This document shows, one piece after another, positions 7,887 through 16,323 of a DNA stretch of 64,000 nucleotides. How positions within the stretch are numbered: position 1 is the stretch's first letter; each line of letters opens with the position of its first letter. The DNA is from Paractinoplanes deccanensis (lineage in GTDB: Bacteria > Actinomycetota > Actinomycetes > Mycobacteriales > Micromonosporaceae), in the NCBI RefSeq assembly GCF_016862115.1, contig NZ_BOMI01000064.1:29978-93977 (forward strand), read 5' to 3'. The position numbers and the translations under genes were made by a program. The notes under the pieces are model-generated. The model saw nothing but the letters and a program-made list of their open reading frames with translations, made no database searches and was not told the DNA's origin.

Positions 7887-9350
7887 TTACAGCGGCCTGC
7901 TCCGCAGATCGGCCTTGCGCACCTTGTTCGAGCCCGTCTTCGGCAGGTCGTCGACGATCGTGAAATGGGCCGGGATCTTGTATTTGGCGAGCCGCCCCGC
8001 GAGATGCTCGCGCAACTCCCCGGCGGTCGGCCGGTGCCCGGCCGCCGGGACGATGAAGGCACGCCCGGCCTCGCCCCATTTCTCGTCCGGCACCCCGATC
8101 ACCGCCACTTCCGCCACCCCGGGATGGGTGAAGAGCGCTGCCTCCACCTCCGCCGGATACACGTTCTCGCCGCCCGAGATGTACATGTCCTTGAGCCGGT
8201 CGAGGATCCGGAAATGGCCGTCCTCGCCGACCGCCGCGATGTCGCCGGTGCGAAGCCAGCCGTCGGCGAAGGCGTCCGCGGTGGCCGCCGGATCCTCCCA
8301 ATAACCGGGCGTCACATTGGGCCCGCGCACCAGCACCTCACCCGGTTCCCCGGGCGCCGCGTCGGTGAGGTCGGGCCGCACGCACCGTACGTCGGTGAAA
8401 AAGACCGGAACCCCCGCGGAGCCGACGTGGCTCAGGCTTTCCCGCGCTTCCAGGAACGTCGCGCCGGGCGCCGTCTCGGTCATCCCGTAGCCCTGGCAGA
8501 ACGTCAGCCCCCGTTCCTGATAGGCCCGGATCAGCGCCGGCGGAACGGCGGCACCCCCGCTCATCACGCACCGCAGCGACGACAGATCCGTGGACGCCCA
8601 CCGCGGTGACCGCGCGAGCGCCGCGAACATCGCCGCCACCCCGAACATCCACGTGACCCGGTGTCTCTCGATGAGATCGAGCGCCTGATCGACGTTCCAC
8701 GACGGCATGATGACCGACCGGCCACCCTTGAGCACGGTCGGCAGCAGACATTGGTTCAGCGCCGCCACGTGAAACAGCGGCGCCCCGATCAACGTCACCT
8801 CGTCGCCCGCCACATCGACACCCACGAGCAGGTTGTACGTGTTCCACACGACGTTCCCGTGGGTCAGGATCGCCCCTTTGGGCCGCCCCGTCGTGCCCGA
8901 CGTGTAGAGCAGGAACGCCGGATCGTCCAACCCGACCTCGACCTCGATCGGCGGCCCCGTTTCCGCGCTTGTCTCGGTCAGCGCGGTCACCGGGATCGTC
9001 GTCGGCGCCTTTGCCTCGGCGCATTCCGGGTCGCGGATGAGCACCCGCGCCCCGGAATGGCCGAGCTGATAGCGCACTTCCGGCGCTGTGAGCCGGAAAT
9101 TGAGCGGCACGAACACCCCACCCAGCAGATGCGTGGCGAACAGGGTCTCGACGAGCGCCGGATGGTTCGGCCCCAGGTAGGCGACCCGGTCGCCCCGGCC
9201 GACCCCTTCCGCCCGCAGCCGGTGGGCCAGCCGGGTGACCCGGTCGCGCAATTCGGCGTACGTCCACGAATCGTCGCCGAAGACCAGAGCGACCCGATCC
9301 GGCGAGATGGCCGCACGGCGGGCCGGCCACGAGCCGAGTCCCCTGTTCAT
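7887..9350 (-). CDS. Fatty acyl-CoA ligase (AMP-binding enzyme)
   Basis: An adenylate-forming enzyme of about 487 residues that activates a carboxylic acid with ATP and transfers it to CoA. Motifs in order: the P-loop YTSGTTGRPKGA near residue 155, GYGMTET near 285, the hinge region WLRTGD, and the C-terminal catalytic lysine in PKTGSNKVRK. The length and motifs match the FadD/CaiC type. ATG 9350 was chosen because it lies 4 bp after the MaoC stop; the frame stays open upstream to 9404, overlapping MaoC. It is the last gene of an SDR-MaoC-ligase operon, which together gives acid activation, hydration and 3-hydroxyacyl oxidation, suggesting beta-oxidation-like breakdown of a fatty or other carboxylic acid. 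A terminator follows. Confidence 0.9.
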   Translation of the reverse strand: MNRGLGSWPARRAAISPDRVALVFGDDSWTYAELRDRVTRLAHRLRAEGVGRGDRVAYLGPNHPALVETLFATHLLGGVFVPLNFRLTAPEVRYQLGHSGARVLIRDPECAEAKAPTTIPVTALTETSAETGPPIEVEVGLDDPAFLLYTSGTTGRPKGAILTHGNVVWNTYNLLVGVDVAGDEVTLIGAPLFHVAALNQCLLPTVLKGGRSVIMPSWNVDQALDLIERHRVTWMFGVAAMFAALARSPRWASTDLSSLRCVMSGGAAVPPALIRAYQERGLTFCQGYGMTETAPGATFLEARESLSHVGSAGVPVFFTDVRCVRPDLTDAAPGEPGEVLVRGPNVTPGYWEDPAATADAFADGWLRTGDIAAVGEDGHFRILDRLKDMYISGGENVYPAEVEAALFTHPGVAEVAVIGVPDEKWGEAGRAFIVPAAGHRPTAGELREHLAGRLAKYKIPAHFTIVDDLPKTGSNKVRKADLRSRPL

Positions 9351-9354
9351 GACA

Positions 9355-9810
9355 TCAGGGGTAGTAGCGATAGATGGGCCGGGCAACGCAGGCGGGCTTC
9401 TCACCGCCGTCGATCTCGACGGTGAAGTCCAGTTTCACCTGAGCTCCCCCACCACCGACCGGCGTCACCTCGGCAACGGTCGCCGCGAGCCGCACCTTGG
9501 ACCCCACCTTGACCGGCGACGGGAACCGCACCTTGTCCAGCCCGTAATTGATACCCATCGACACCCCGCGCACTTCCAGCAACTCCGCGAAGAGCGGAAT
9601 CACCAGCGCCAGCGTCAGATACCCATGCGCGATCGGCCCACCGAACGGCCCGGCCTCGGCCTTCTCGACGTCCACATGAATCCACTGATGGTCCCCGGTC
9701 GCCTCGGCGAACTGGTTGACCCTCTCCTGAGTGACCTCGAGCCATTGGCTGTGGCCAAGCTCCCTGCCACCCAGGGTCTTGAGCTCCTCGATCCCATCAA
9801 CCGTGATCAT
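9355..9810 (-). CDS. MaoC-like (R)-enoyl-CoA hydratase
   Basis: A 151-residue single hot-dog fold protein of the MaoC/hydratase-2 family. The hydratase motif is visible as ATGDHQWIHVD followed by GPIAHGYLTLAL, with the expected Asp and His. The length fits short actinobacterial homologues such as the HtdZ/Rv0130 type. It probably hydrates a trans-2-enoyl-CoA to the (R)-3-hydroxyacyl-CoA. It lies between an SDR upstream and an acyl-CoA ligase downstream on the same strand, 4 bp before the ligase start, so it is surely cotranscribed with the ligase. Confidence 0.88.
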   Translation of the reverse strand: MITVDGIEELKTLGGRELGHSQWLEVTQERVNQFAEATGDHQWIHVDVEKAEAGPFGGPIAHGYLTLALVIPLFAELLEVRGVSMGINYGLDKVRFPSPVKVGSKVRLAATVAEVTPVGGGGAQVKLDFTVEIDGGEKPACVARPIYRYYP

Positions 9811-9950
9811 CCCGCGTTCCCCTCATCCCTCAGCCACCAGTACTCGTGGATTCTGAGCCGATCCGCCACCCGGAAGTCCAGACCCACCCGCCTTGCTGCG
9901 ACACCCGTCTCAAGCACCCGGCACCGCGCCGCCGTCACCGCCGGCGCCGC

Positions 9951-10841
9951 TCACGCCCCTTCCGGTGGTCTCGGCGCCGGAATCCCGTAGGTCTCCCACT
10001 CTCCGAAGTCGTGGGCGGCGATGGCGTCGGCGGTCCAGCCACCCTCGGCGAACGCGACAGTCTTCTCCTGGGGGTGCGCCCACAACGCCAGCCGGTCCCC
10101 GCCGATCCCGATCGCCTGCCCCGTGATGTCGCGCGACGCGTCCGAGGCCAGGAACACGACGAGACCCGCGACGTCCTCCACCGTGCCCATGCCTTCGTCC
10201 CGGCGCACCCAAGCCGGCAGCGGTGCATCACTTTCCAACAACGGCGCGAACGCGGGAATAGTTTTAGTCATCTCCGTAGCCGCCACCGGCACCACCGCGT
10301 TCACCGTGATCCCGGCCCGCGCGAGCTCCATCGCCCACGTCCGTGCCATCGCCGCGATCCCCGCCTTGGCCGCCGCGTAGTTCGTCTGCCCGAAGTTCCC
10401 CCGCTGCCCCGCCGGCGACGACACCAGGATCAGCCGCCCGCCCTCACCCTGCTCCCGCATCCGCACGGCCGCCGCCCGCGCACAGGTGAATGTCCCTCTC
10501 AAGTGCACATCGATGACCGCATCAAATTCTTCATCGCTCATCTTCCACAGCACCCGATCGCGCAAGATCCCCGCGTTGGTCACCATCACGTCGAGCCGCC
10601 CGAACTCCCGCACGGCCGTCCCCACAAGCTGCTCGGCCGTCTCCGCGGGCCCCACCGCAGCCACGACCCCAGCGGCCCGCCCACCAGCACCGTGGATCTC
10701 ATCGACCGCAGCATCCACCGCCGCCTTGTCGACGTCGTTCACCACCACCGCGGCCCCCGCCTGGGCGAGCGCCTTGGCATACGCCAGCCCCAGCCCGCGC
10801 CCACTGCCGGTCACCACAGCGACCTTGCCGTTCAGCTCCAT
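9951..10841 (-). CDS. Short-chain dehydrogenase, 3-hydroxyacyl-CoA dehydrogenase type
   Basis: A 296-residue classical SDR. It has the cofactor motif TGSGRGLGLAYA near residue 12, NAG near 90, and the Ser-Tyr-Lys catalytic set in SSPAGQRGNFGQTNYAAAKAG. The sequence resembles the dehydrogenase part of peroxisomal multifunctional enzyme type 2, which acts on (R)-3-hydroxyacyl-CoA and so matches the (R)-hydratase next door. The start at ATG 10841 is preceded by GGAGGGG; the longer frame to 10889 has no such site. It lies 140 bp before MaoC, first in a three-gene operon. The upstream side is a TCCACA repeat array. Confidence 0.88.
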   Translation of the reverse strand: MELNGKVAVVTGSGRGLGLAYAKALAQAGAAVVVNDVDKAAVDAAVDEIHGAGGRAAGVVAAVGPAETAEQLVGTAVREFGRLDVMVTNAGILRDRVLWKMSDEEFDAVIDVHLRGTFTCARAAAVRMREQGEGGRLILVSSPAGQRGNFGQTNYAAAKAGIAAMARTWAMELARAGITVNAVVPVAATEMTKTIPAFAPLLESDAPLPAWVRRDEGMGTVEDVAGLVVFLASDASRDITGQAIGIGGDRLALWAHPQEKTVAFAEGGWTADAIAAHDFGEWETYGIPAPRPPEGA

Positions 10842-10847
10842 GTCCCC

Positions 10848-11113
10848 TCCACAGCCGCCACCGCTTCCCCTCACTCCTCCACAGCCCACGCCCCGTGTCC
10901 ACGCCCGTCCACAGGGGCCGCCTTCGCACGCCCATCCACAACCACGACCGCCTCAGGCACTTTCTCCACAACCGCGATCGCTGCTCGCACCCGTCCACAG
11001 CCGCGACCATCCAACGCACCCTCCACAGCCGCAACCACTGTTCGCGCCCCTCCACAGCCACGACCACCTACCGGCCCCTCCACAGCCGCAACCGCTGCTC
11101 GCACCCCTCCACA
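10848..11113. repeat. Regularly spaced TCCACA tandem array (10 copies)
   Basis: The word TCCACA, mostly as CCTCCACAGCC, starts at 10848, 10878, 10908, 10935, 10965, 10994, 11022, 11051, 11079 and 11108, a period of 27-30 bp. The last units share longer text (CACAGCCACGACCACCTACC). TCCACA is the core of the DnaA box, but the flanks do not match TTATCCACA. The array fills the gap between the SDR operon start and the end of the secreted hydrolase gene. Open frames through it are repeat translations, not genes. From here to 11295 I see nothing else. Confidence 0.8.
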
Positions 11114-11295
11114 GCCACGACCACCTACCACCCCTCTTTACGGCGACCGCGGCTCCACGGCCATCCAGAGTCGCCGCCCGTTCCCTCATTTCTGCCCACA
11201 CCGGCGACAGCCCGTCAGACGCCACTTCGCGGCCGGCGCGCCACCACGGCATGAGGCGCGCCGGCCGAGAAGGAGGCGCACCGTGTCCCGCGGAA

Positions 11296-12696
11296 TCATC
11301 GGCGGCCCACCGTGAACGGCCTCGGATACGGCGCCGGCCTGTAATGCACATAGGCCGGGGTGGCCGTGTCCAGCGACGCCGCGAGGGCGTTCAGCGCCTC
11401 CGGTGACGTGCCCGACCAGCGGCCGCTGCCGACGCGGTTTTCGAGCGTGCGCAATGCCGCCAGGATCTCGCCCACCGTGAAGGTGCAGTGGCCCGCCCTG
11501 TGCACGAACGCCTGCCGCAACAGAGCCGGCGAGCGGACCGCCTCGCGGTAGGCGCTCTGCACCTGCACCGGCACCAGCGCGTCCCCGGTCGTGTGGATGG
11601 TCATCAAGGGGTCGCTCAGCCGCCCGGTGAACGACAGGTTCCGCGCGATGTAGGCGACCGCCCGCGGATCCGCGCTGATCCGCGGCTCCTCGGCGAGCGT
11701 CTTCAGGTCGGCCTCGAGTGATGCGCCCGCCGCCTCGTACAGCGCCTTCACTTCCGCGCGCAGCGACGACCGGGCCAGCATCCGCGCGTAGTCCACGCCG
11801 GTGTTCCACGACATGTTGCCGCCCGCGCGGCTCTCCGCCTCCTGGCGCCAGGACAGCCCCACGTAGATCGTCGTGCCGAGCGCCCGCGCCTGATTCCGTT
11901 GCGCCGTCTCGTAATCTCCCGGCGCCGGCTCCGGAAGCGCCGGATCGTTCCAGGCCGGAATGTTGTGCAGCGCCGCCGCCAGAGCCGTCCGCGCCCGCCC
12001 GAGCGGCGTCGCCTGCGCTGCCTGCAGCGCCCCGGTCAACGCTGCGATCGACGCCGTCGCGGTCGTTTGATCCCCCAGCCGTACGAGGGGCACGTCCGCC
12101 CCCGGCAACAACAGCGTCCGCAGCGCGAAGAGCGGGTCCAGCGTGTTGTTCCAGTTCGCCACGCCGCCCTGCTGGAGCCCGCACATCGCCAGCCCGCCCA
12201 CGAACCGGGCGGGGTACCGTTCCAGCAACCCCGTGGTGATCATCCCGCCCAGGGAGGTTCCCCACGCGAGCGTCCGGCGTGCCTTGCCGAACTGCCGCCC
12301 GAACACCTCCAGCGTGGCAACCTGGTCCGGCAGCGCTTGTTCGAGCACCCATCCCGTGTCGGCATACGACGACCCGATCAGCGCATACCCGCCGGCGAGC
12401 AGCGCTTCCCGAACCGCCGGGCTCGGCGCGTTCTGCGCCGGGTTGGGCGCCCCCTTCGGCGTGTAGCCGTGGCTGTAGAGCAGAACAGTCCCGTTCCACG
12501 GCGAAGGCACGTCGAAGATGTACGTGGCCCCCGACGGCAGCACGCCTTCCACATGCTCGACGGGCCCTTGACGGACGTGGCCGTCCACAGGGCCCGCGAA
12601 CGACACCGCCCCGCCCGCTGCCTGGGCAGGTCCGGACAGCCCCGCCACCGCAAGGGCAAGCCCCACAACCACGGCACCAACACGGCGAAACTTCAT
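11296..12696 (-). CDS. Secreted alpha/beta hydrolase
   Basis: A 466-residue protein with a clear Sec signal peptide (MKFRRVGAVVVGLALAVAGL, cleavage after AQA) and an alpha/beta-hydrolase fold. The nucleophile elbow is WGTSLGG near residue 146; a candidate catalytic Asp is in TTGDALVPV and His in HRAGHCTF. It appears to be an esterase or lipase-like enzyme of a family common in actinobacteria; the substrate is unknown. Its ATG overlaps the stop of the upstream LivM-like permease gene (ATGA), so it is translationally coupled to an ABC importer operon. That suggests it releases, outside the cell, a compound the transporter then takes up. Confidence 0.8.
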   Translation of the reverse strand: MKFRRVGAVVVGLALAVAGLSGPAQAAGGAVSFAGPVDGHVRQGPVEHVEGVLPSGATYIFDVPSPWNGTVLLYSHGYTPKGAPNPAQNAPSPAVREALLAGGYALIGSSYADTGWVLEQALPDQVATLEVFGRQFGKARRTLAWGTSLGGMITTGLLERYPARFVGGLAMCGLQQGGVANWNNTLDPLFALRTLLLPGADVPLVRLGDQTTATASIAALTGALQAAQATPLGRARTALAAALHNIPAWNDPALPEPAPGDYETAQRNQARALGTTIYVGLSWRQEAESRAGGNMSWNTGVDYARMLARSSLRAEVKALYEAAGASLEADLKTLAEEPRISADPRAVAYIARNLSFTGRLSDPLMTIHTTGDALVPVQVQSAYREAVRSPALLRQAFVHRAGHCTFTVGEILAALRTLENRVGSGRWSGTSPEALNALAASLDTATPAYVHYRPAPYPRPFTVGRR

Positions 12697-13991
12697 GCGC
12701 GTTCCTCCAACGAATCAGGAGCAGACGAAGGCCGCTCCGTGGACGACCGCTCCTTGCCGACCCCAGGCCGCCCCGCGGATGACCCGCGGTCCGCCGACTC
12801 AGGCCCGGCCGCAGGGGACGACCCGTCCTTCGAGACAAGTCCGGCTGTGGAAGACGTCCCGGCCGCAGACGACTCACCCCCAGGGACAAACCCGGCTGTG
12901 GACGACACCCCAGCCACAGACGACTCACCCCCAGGGACAAACCCGGCTGTGGACGACGAACCGCCCGCCCGGAAGGGACCGTCCGTGGACGACGACCCAG
13001 CCGTGGACGAAGGTTGCGTTGTGGACGACGCCCCGGCTGTGGACGACCGCGGGAAGAAGCGCCGCACCGTAGGCACGATGCCCTGGGGCATGTAGCGGAC
13101 GGCCGCTATCAGGAGCAGGGCGTAGACCGCATACGACAGGACGCTGGGGGCGTAACTGGGCATTCCGGGCTGGGTGCCCAGCGAGTTGAGCAGCTGGACC
13201 AGCAGGACGATGACGGCCGCGCCCACGAGCGGGCCCGCGATCGTGCCCAGGCCGCCGACCACGGCCATCACCACGAACTCGATGGAGAGCAGCACCGGGA
13301 ACGAGCCCGGCGCCAGGTAGCCGAGGTAGAAGGCGTACACGCCCCCGGCCAAGCCGGCGAAGGCGGCGGACAGCGCGAACACCGCCAACCGGTAACCGCC
13401 GACCGGGACGCCGCTGGCTGCCGCGGCGGTTTCGCTGGTGGCGGCGGCGCGCAAGGCTCGGCCGGAGCGGGAGGCCACGACGTTGCGCGAGATGAGCAGC
13501 ACTACGGCGAGCACCGCCCAGACGATGTAGGCGTAGCCGATGTCGTCGCGCAGCTCGGCGCCGAACAGGGACAACCGCGGGATGCCCTGCAAGCCGATGG
13601 CGCCGCCCGCCCACGTGCCCTGGCCCAGCAGGGACAACAGGATCAGCTGCACGGCCAACGTCGCGAAGGCCAGGTGGTGCCCGCGCAACCGCAGCAGCGG
13701 CGCGCCTAGCAGGACGGCGGCCACCGCGGCGGCCACGGGGGCGAGCAGGAGGCCGATCAGCGACGGGGCACCGTGCACGGCCAGCAGACCCGCGGCGTAG
13801 GCGCCGATGGCGTAGAAGGCCGCCTGCCCGAGGGAGACCTGGCCGGCGTAGCCCATCAGGAGAGACACACCGGCGGTGACCGTCGCGGCCAGGCCGAGCA
13901 GGATGTATACGGAGAGCTGGCGCTCCGGCAGCAGCGGGGGCAGGGCGAGCGTGATCGCGGCGACGGCGAACAGCAGCAGCGACTTCCTCAT
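12693..13991 (-). CDS. Branched-chain-type ABC permease LivM with repetitive C-terminal tail
   Basis: The first 310 residues form a normal LivM-type inner-membrane permease with about 8-10 hydrophobic segments and the EAA-like loop (RALRAAATSETAAAASGVPV). After RYMPQGIVPTVRRFF the protein continues for about 120 residues as a Ser/Thr/Gly/Ala-rich tail containing three 17-residue repeats (SSTAGFVPGGESSVAGV and variants). The underlying DNA has a perfect 41-bp direct repeat at 12866-12906 and 12917-12957, period 51 bp. Such a tail is not part of the family and should be cytoplasmic or periplasmic and disordered. The gene follows LivH by 43 bp and overlaps the hydrolase start. Confidence 0.85.
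   Translation of the reverse strand: MRKSLLLFAVAAITLALPPLLPERQLSVYILLGLAATVTAGVSLLMGYAGQVSLGQAAFYAIGAYAAGLLAVHGAPSLIGLLLAPVAAAVAAVLLGAPLLRLRGHHLAFATLAVQLILLSLLGQGTWAGGAIGLQGIPRLSLFGAELRDDIGYAYIVWAVLAVVLLISRNVVASRSGRALRAAATSETAAAASGVPVGGYRLAVFALSAAFAGLAGGVYAFYLGYLAPGSFPVLLSIEFVVMAVVGGLGTIAGPLVGAAVIVLLVQLLNSLGTQPGMPSYAPSVLSYAVYALLLIAAVRYMPQGIVPTVRRFFPRSSTAGASSTTQPSSTAGSSSTDGPFRAGGSSSTAGFVPGGESSVAGVSSTAGFVPGGESSAAGTSSTAGLVSKDGSSPAAGPESADRGSSAGRPGVGKERSSTERPSSAPDSLEERA
12866..12957 (-). repeat. In-frame 51-bp tandem repeat inside the LivM-like gene
   Basis: A 41-bp sequence is repeated exactly at 12866-12906 and 12917-12957 (period 51 bp, 17 codons); a degenerate third unit lies at about 12815-12855. 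On the coding strand each unit contains GTCCACAGCC, the word that also builds the intergenic array at 10848-11113. Confidence 0.8.
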
Positions 13992-14034
13992 AGCGCCACT
14001 CCGCGAAGGAAGGCGCGAGGGCAGGCACGCGCAC

Positions 14035-14895
14035 TCATCGGGCCGCCTCCCGGACCGGACCGGAGCGGGCCGCCTGCACGATCATCACGGTGAGCATGAG
14101 GAGGAGGGCCACCTCCAGTTGGTACGCGCCCCAGCCGTAACCCGCGATCAGCGTCTGCGCCACGCCCAGCAGCAGGCCGCCCACCAGGGCCACCCCGGGG
14201 CGGGTGAGGCCGCCCAGCACCGCCGCGGCGAAGCCGTTCACGATCAGGGTGACGTCGCTGTCGAAGGTGACCTGCTGCACCGGTGTGGTCAGGACACCGG
14301 CCAGGCCGCCGAGGGCGCCGCCCAGGGCGAAGGCCAGCAGGCCCATGCGGCGCACGTCGATGCCGACCACGCGGGCGGCGTACCGGTTCGAGGCGCACGC
14401 CGACAGGGCCTTGCCCAGGTCCGTTCGGCTGAAGAAGGCCGCCAGCGCTAGGAACACCGGCACCGTCACGCCGAGGATCAGCAGGTAATGGGCCTGGATG
14501 CGGGCACCGCCGACCGTTGCCACGCCGGGCAGGCCGGGGAAGGACCGGGGCTGGTCGCCCCAGAGGACGATCTCCACGGCGTACGCGAAGACGCCCAGGC
14601 CCAGGGTGATGATGAGGGACGTGCCGGGGTCGGTGCCGGGCTTGCCGATCGCGACGATGCCGACCAGGACGCCGACCACCGCCGCGACCGCCACCGCGGC
14701 CAGTTCCGACAGCACGTGCGGCAGGCCGGCCGTGAGCAGTGTCGAGGTGAGCATGGCGGCGAGGACCGCGAAGGCGCCCTGCGCGAAGTTGACCACTCCG
14801 GTGACCCGGTAGATCGCCACCAGGCCGCTGCCGACCAGGGCGAAGCCGGCGCCGATGCCGAGGCCGGTGAGCAGGTAGCCGAGGAAGTCACTCAT
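14035..14895 (-). CDS. Branched-chain-type ABC permease LivH
   Basis: A 286-residue LivH-family permease with about eight membrane segments. Family features include the N-terminal GYLLTGLGIGAGFALVGSGL, the motif VVNFAQGAFAVLAAM and the ATPase-contact loop (GKALSACASNRYAARVVGID). It overlaps the upstream LivF-like ATPase gene by 8 bp and precedes LivM by 43 bp. With LivM it should form the transmembrane pore of a HAAT-type importer for branched-chain amino acids, amides or aromatic/carboxylic acids. The exact substrate is not visible. Confidence 0.9.
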   Translation of the reverse strand: MSDFLGYLLTGLGIGAGFALVGSGLVAIYRVTGVVNFAQGAFAVLAAMLTSTLLTAGLPHVLSELAAVAVAAVVGVLVGIVAIGKPGTDPGTSLIITLGLGVFAYAVEIVLWGDQPRSFPGLPGVATVGGARIQAHYLLILGVTVPVFLALAAFFSRTDLGKALSACASNRYAARVVGIDVRRMGLLAFALGGALGGLAGVLTTPVQQVTFDSDVTLIVNGFAAAVLGGLTRPGVALVGGLLLGVAQTLIAGYGWGAYQLEVALLLMLTVMIVQAARSGPVREAAR

Positions 14896-15559
14896 AGTGG
14901 CCGCCCAGGTAGGCCGCGGTCAGCCGCTCGTCCCGGGCGAGCACCGGCGCGTCGCCGTCGAGGACGATTCTGCCCGCTTCCAGGACGTACGCCCGGGAGC
15001 ACAGCGACAGGGCCAGCCGCGCGTTCTGCTCGATCAGCAGCACCGTCAGCCCCCGGTCGCGGTGCAGGTCGCGCAGGTGGCCGGCGAGCGCCTCGACGAC
15101 GAGCGGCGCCAGCCCGAGGCTGAGCTCGTCGATGACCAGGACGTCGGGGCGGCCCATCAGCGCCCGCCCGATCGCCACCATCTGCTGCTGACCGCCCGAC
15201 AGGGTTCCCGCGGCACGCCGGCGCAGCGGCACCAGGGCCGGCAGCAGCTCGTAGATGGCGGTGGTGTCCCGGCCGCGGCGCCCGTTGCGCCACCCGCCCA
15301 GCCGGAGGTTGTCGTCGACGCTGAGGTCGGCGAAGACCTCACGACCCTCCGGCACCTGCGCGAGCCGCCCGTTGACCGTCACCTGTCCCGAGGCCGGCGC
15401 GACGAGCCCGGACAGCACCTTCACCAGCGTCGACTTGCCCGCCCCGTTGGCACCGATCAGCGCGACCATCTCCGACCTGTCGAGATGGAGCGACACGTCG
15501 TCGAGGGCCGTGGCGCCCGAATACCGCACGGTGAGCGACGAGACGGAGACCAGCGTCAT
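14888..15559 (-). CDS. ABC transporter ATPase, LivF type
   Basis: A 223-residue ATP-binding subunit. Walker A is GANGAGKSTLV near residue 35, the signature LSGGQQQMVAIGRAL near 130, Walker B VLVIDELSLGLAP, and the switch motif LLIEQN, in which the usual His is replaced as is typical for LivF. The LivF identity also fits its gene position after LivG. The start overlaps the LivG stop (ATGA) and its end overlaps LivH, showing tight coupling in the operon. Confidence 0.9.
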   Translation of the reverse strand: MTLVSVSSLTVRYSGATALDDVSLHLDRSEMVALIGANGAGKSTLVKVLSGLVAPASGQVTVNGRLAQVPEGREVFADLSVDDNLRLGGWRNGRRGRDTTAIYELLPALVPLRRRAAGTLSGGQQQMVAIGRALMGRPDVLVIDELSLGLAPLVVEALAGHLRDLHRDRGLTVLLIEQNARLALSLCSRAYVLEAGRIVLDGDAPVLARDERLTAAYLGGHYE

Positions 15560-16323
15560 GACGCCGTCCCCAGATAGGCGCTGACGACGTGGGGATCAGC
15601 ACGCACCGTGCCCGGCGTGCCGGAGGCGATGACCCGCCCGAGATCGAGCACGGTGACCTGGTCGGCCAGCCGCATCACGAAGGCCACGTCGTGCTCGATC
15701 AGCAGCATCGTCAGCCCGGAGCCGCGCAGCGACGACAGCAACGCGGCGAGCTGCGCCCGCTCCCCCGCCCGCAGCCCGGAGGCTGGCTCGTCGAGCAGGA
15801 GCAGCCGCGGTTCCCCGCACAGGGCCCGGGCCAGCTGCAGCGCCCGCTGCTGGCCCAGCGGCAGCGAGGCGGCCGGCCGGTCCGCCCAGCCTTCGAGGCC
15901 CGTGCGGCGCAGGCACTGCATGGCCCGGGACCGGATCAGCCGCTCCGTGCGGTAGTGCGCCGGCAGCCGCAGTGCCCCGGCGAGGAACCCGGCCCTCGTG
16001 GTCCCGTGCGCGCCGACCATCACGTTCTCCAGGGCGGTCAGCCCGTGGAAGATCCGCGCCGCCTGGAAGACCACGCCCACGCCGAGCCGGGCCCTGCGAT
16101 GCGCCGCGAGCCGGTCGATGCGGGCGCCGTCGAGGGTCACGCTGCCGGCGTCCGGGGCGAGCTGGCCGCCGATCAGCGCGAACAGGGTGGACTTGCCCGC
16201 GCCGTTCGGCCCGATGACCGCCCGCAGTTCGCCCGGCGCCACGCTCAGGTGCACATCGCGTACGGCGAAAACGCCCCCGAAGGCCCGGGAGGCCCCGCTG
16301 ACCTCGAGCGCGGCGCCGGTCAT
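15556..16323 (-). CDS. ABC transporter ATPase, LivG type
   Basis: A 255-residue ATP-binding subunit with Walker A GPNGAGKSTLF near residue 37, a degenerate signature LPLGQQRALQLARAL (LPYGQQR is usual for LivG), Walker B LLLLDEPASGL and switch His in LLIEHDV. The LivG-specific insertion (ALENVMVGAHGTTRAGFL) is present. The ATG shares one base with the stop of the binding-protein gene and the end overlaps the LivF start. It powers uptake together with LivF. Confidence 0.9.
   Translation of the reverse strand: MTGAALEVSGASRAFGGVFAVRDVHLSVAPGELRAVIGPNGAGKSTLFALIGGQLAPDAGSVTLDGARIDRLAAHRRARLGVGVVFQAARIFHGLTALENVMVGAHGTTRAGFLAGALRLPAHYRTERLIRSRAMQCLRRTGLEGWADRPAASLPLGQQRALQLARALCGEPRLLLLDEPASGLRAGERAQLAALLSSLRGSGLTMLLIEHDVAFVMRLADQVTVLDLGRVIASGTPGTVRADPHVVSAYLGTAS

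Noticed and set aside
10486..11406. Long open frames through the TCCACA array and the SDR opposite strand
   Set aside because: They are shadows of the SDR gene and translations of the tandem repeat with no family sequence.
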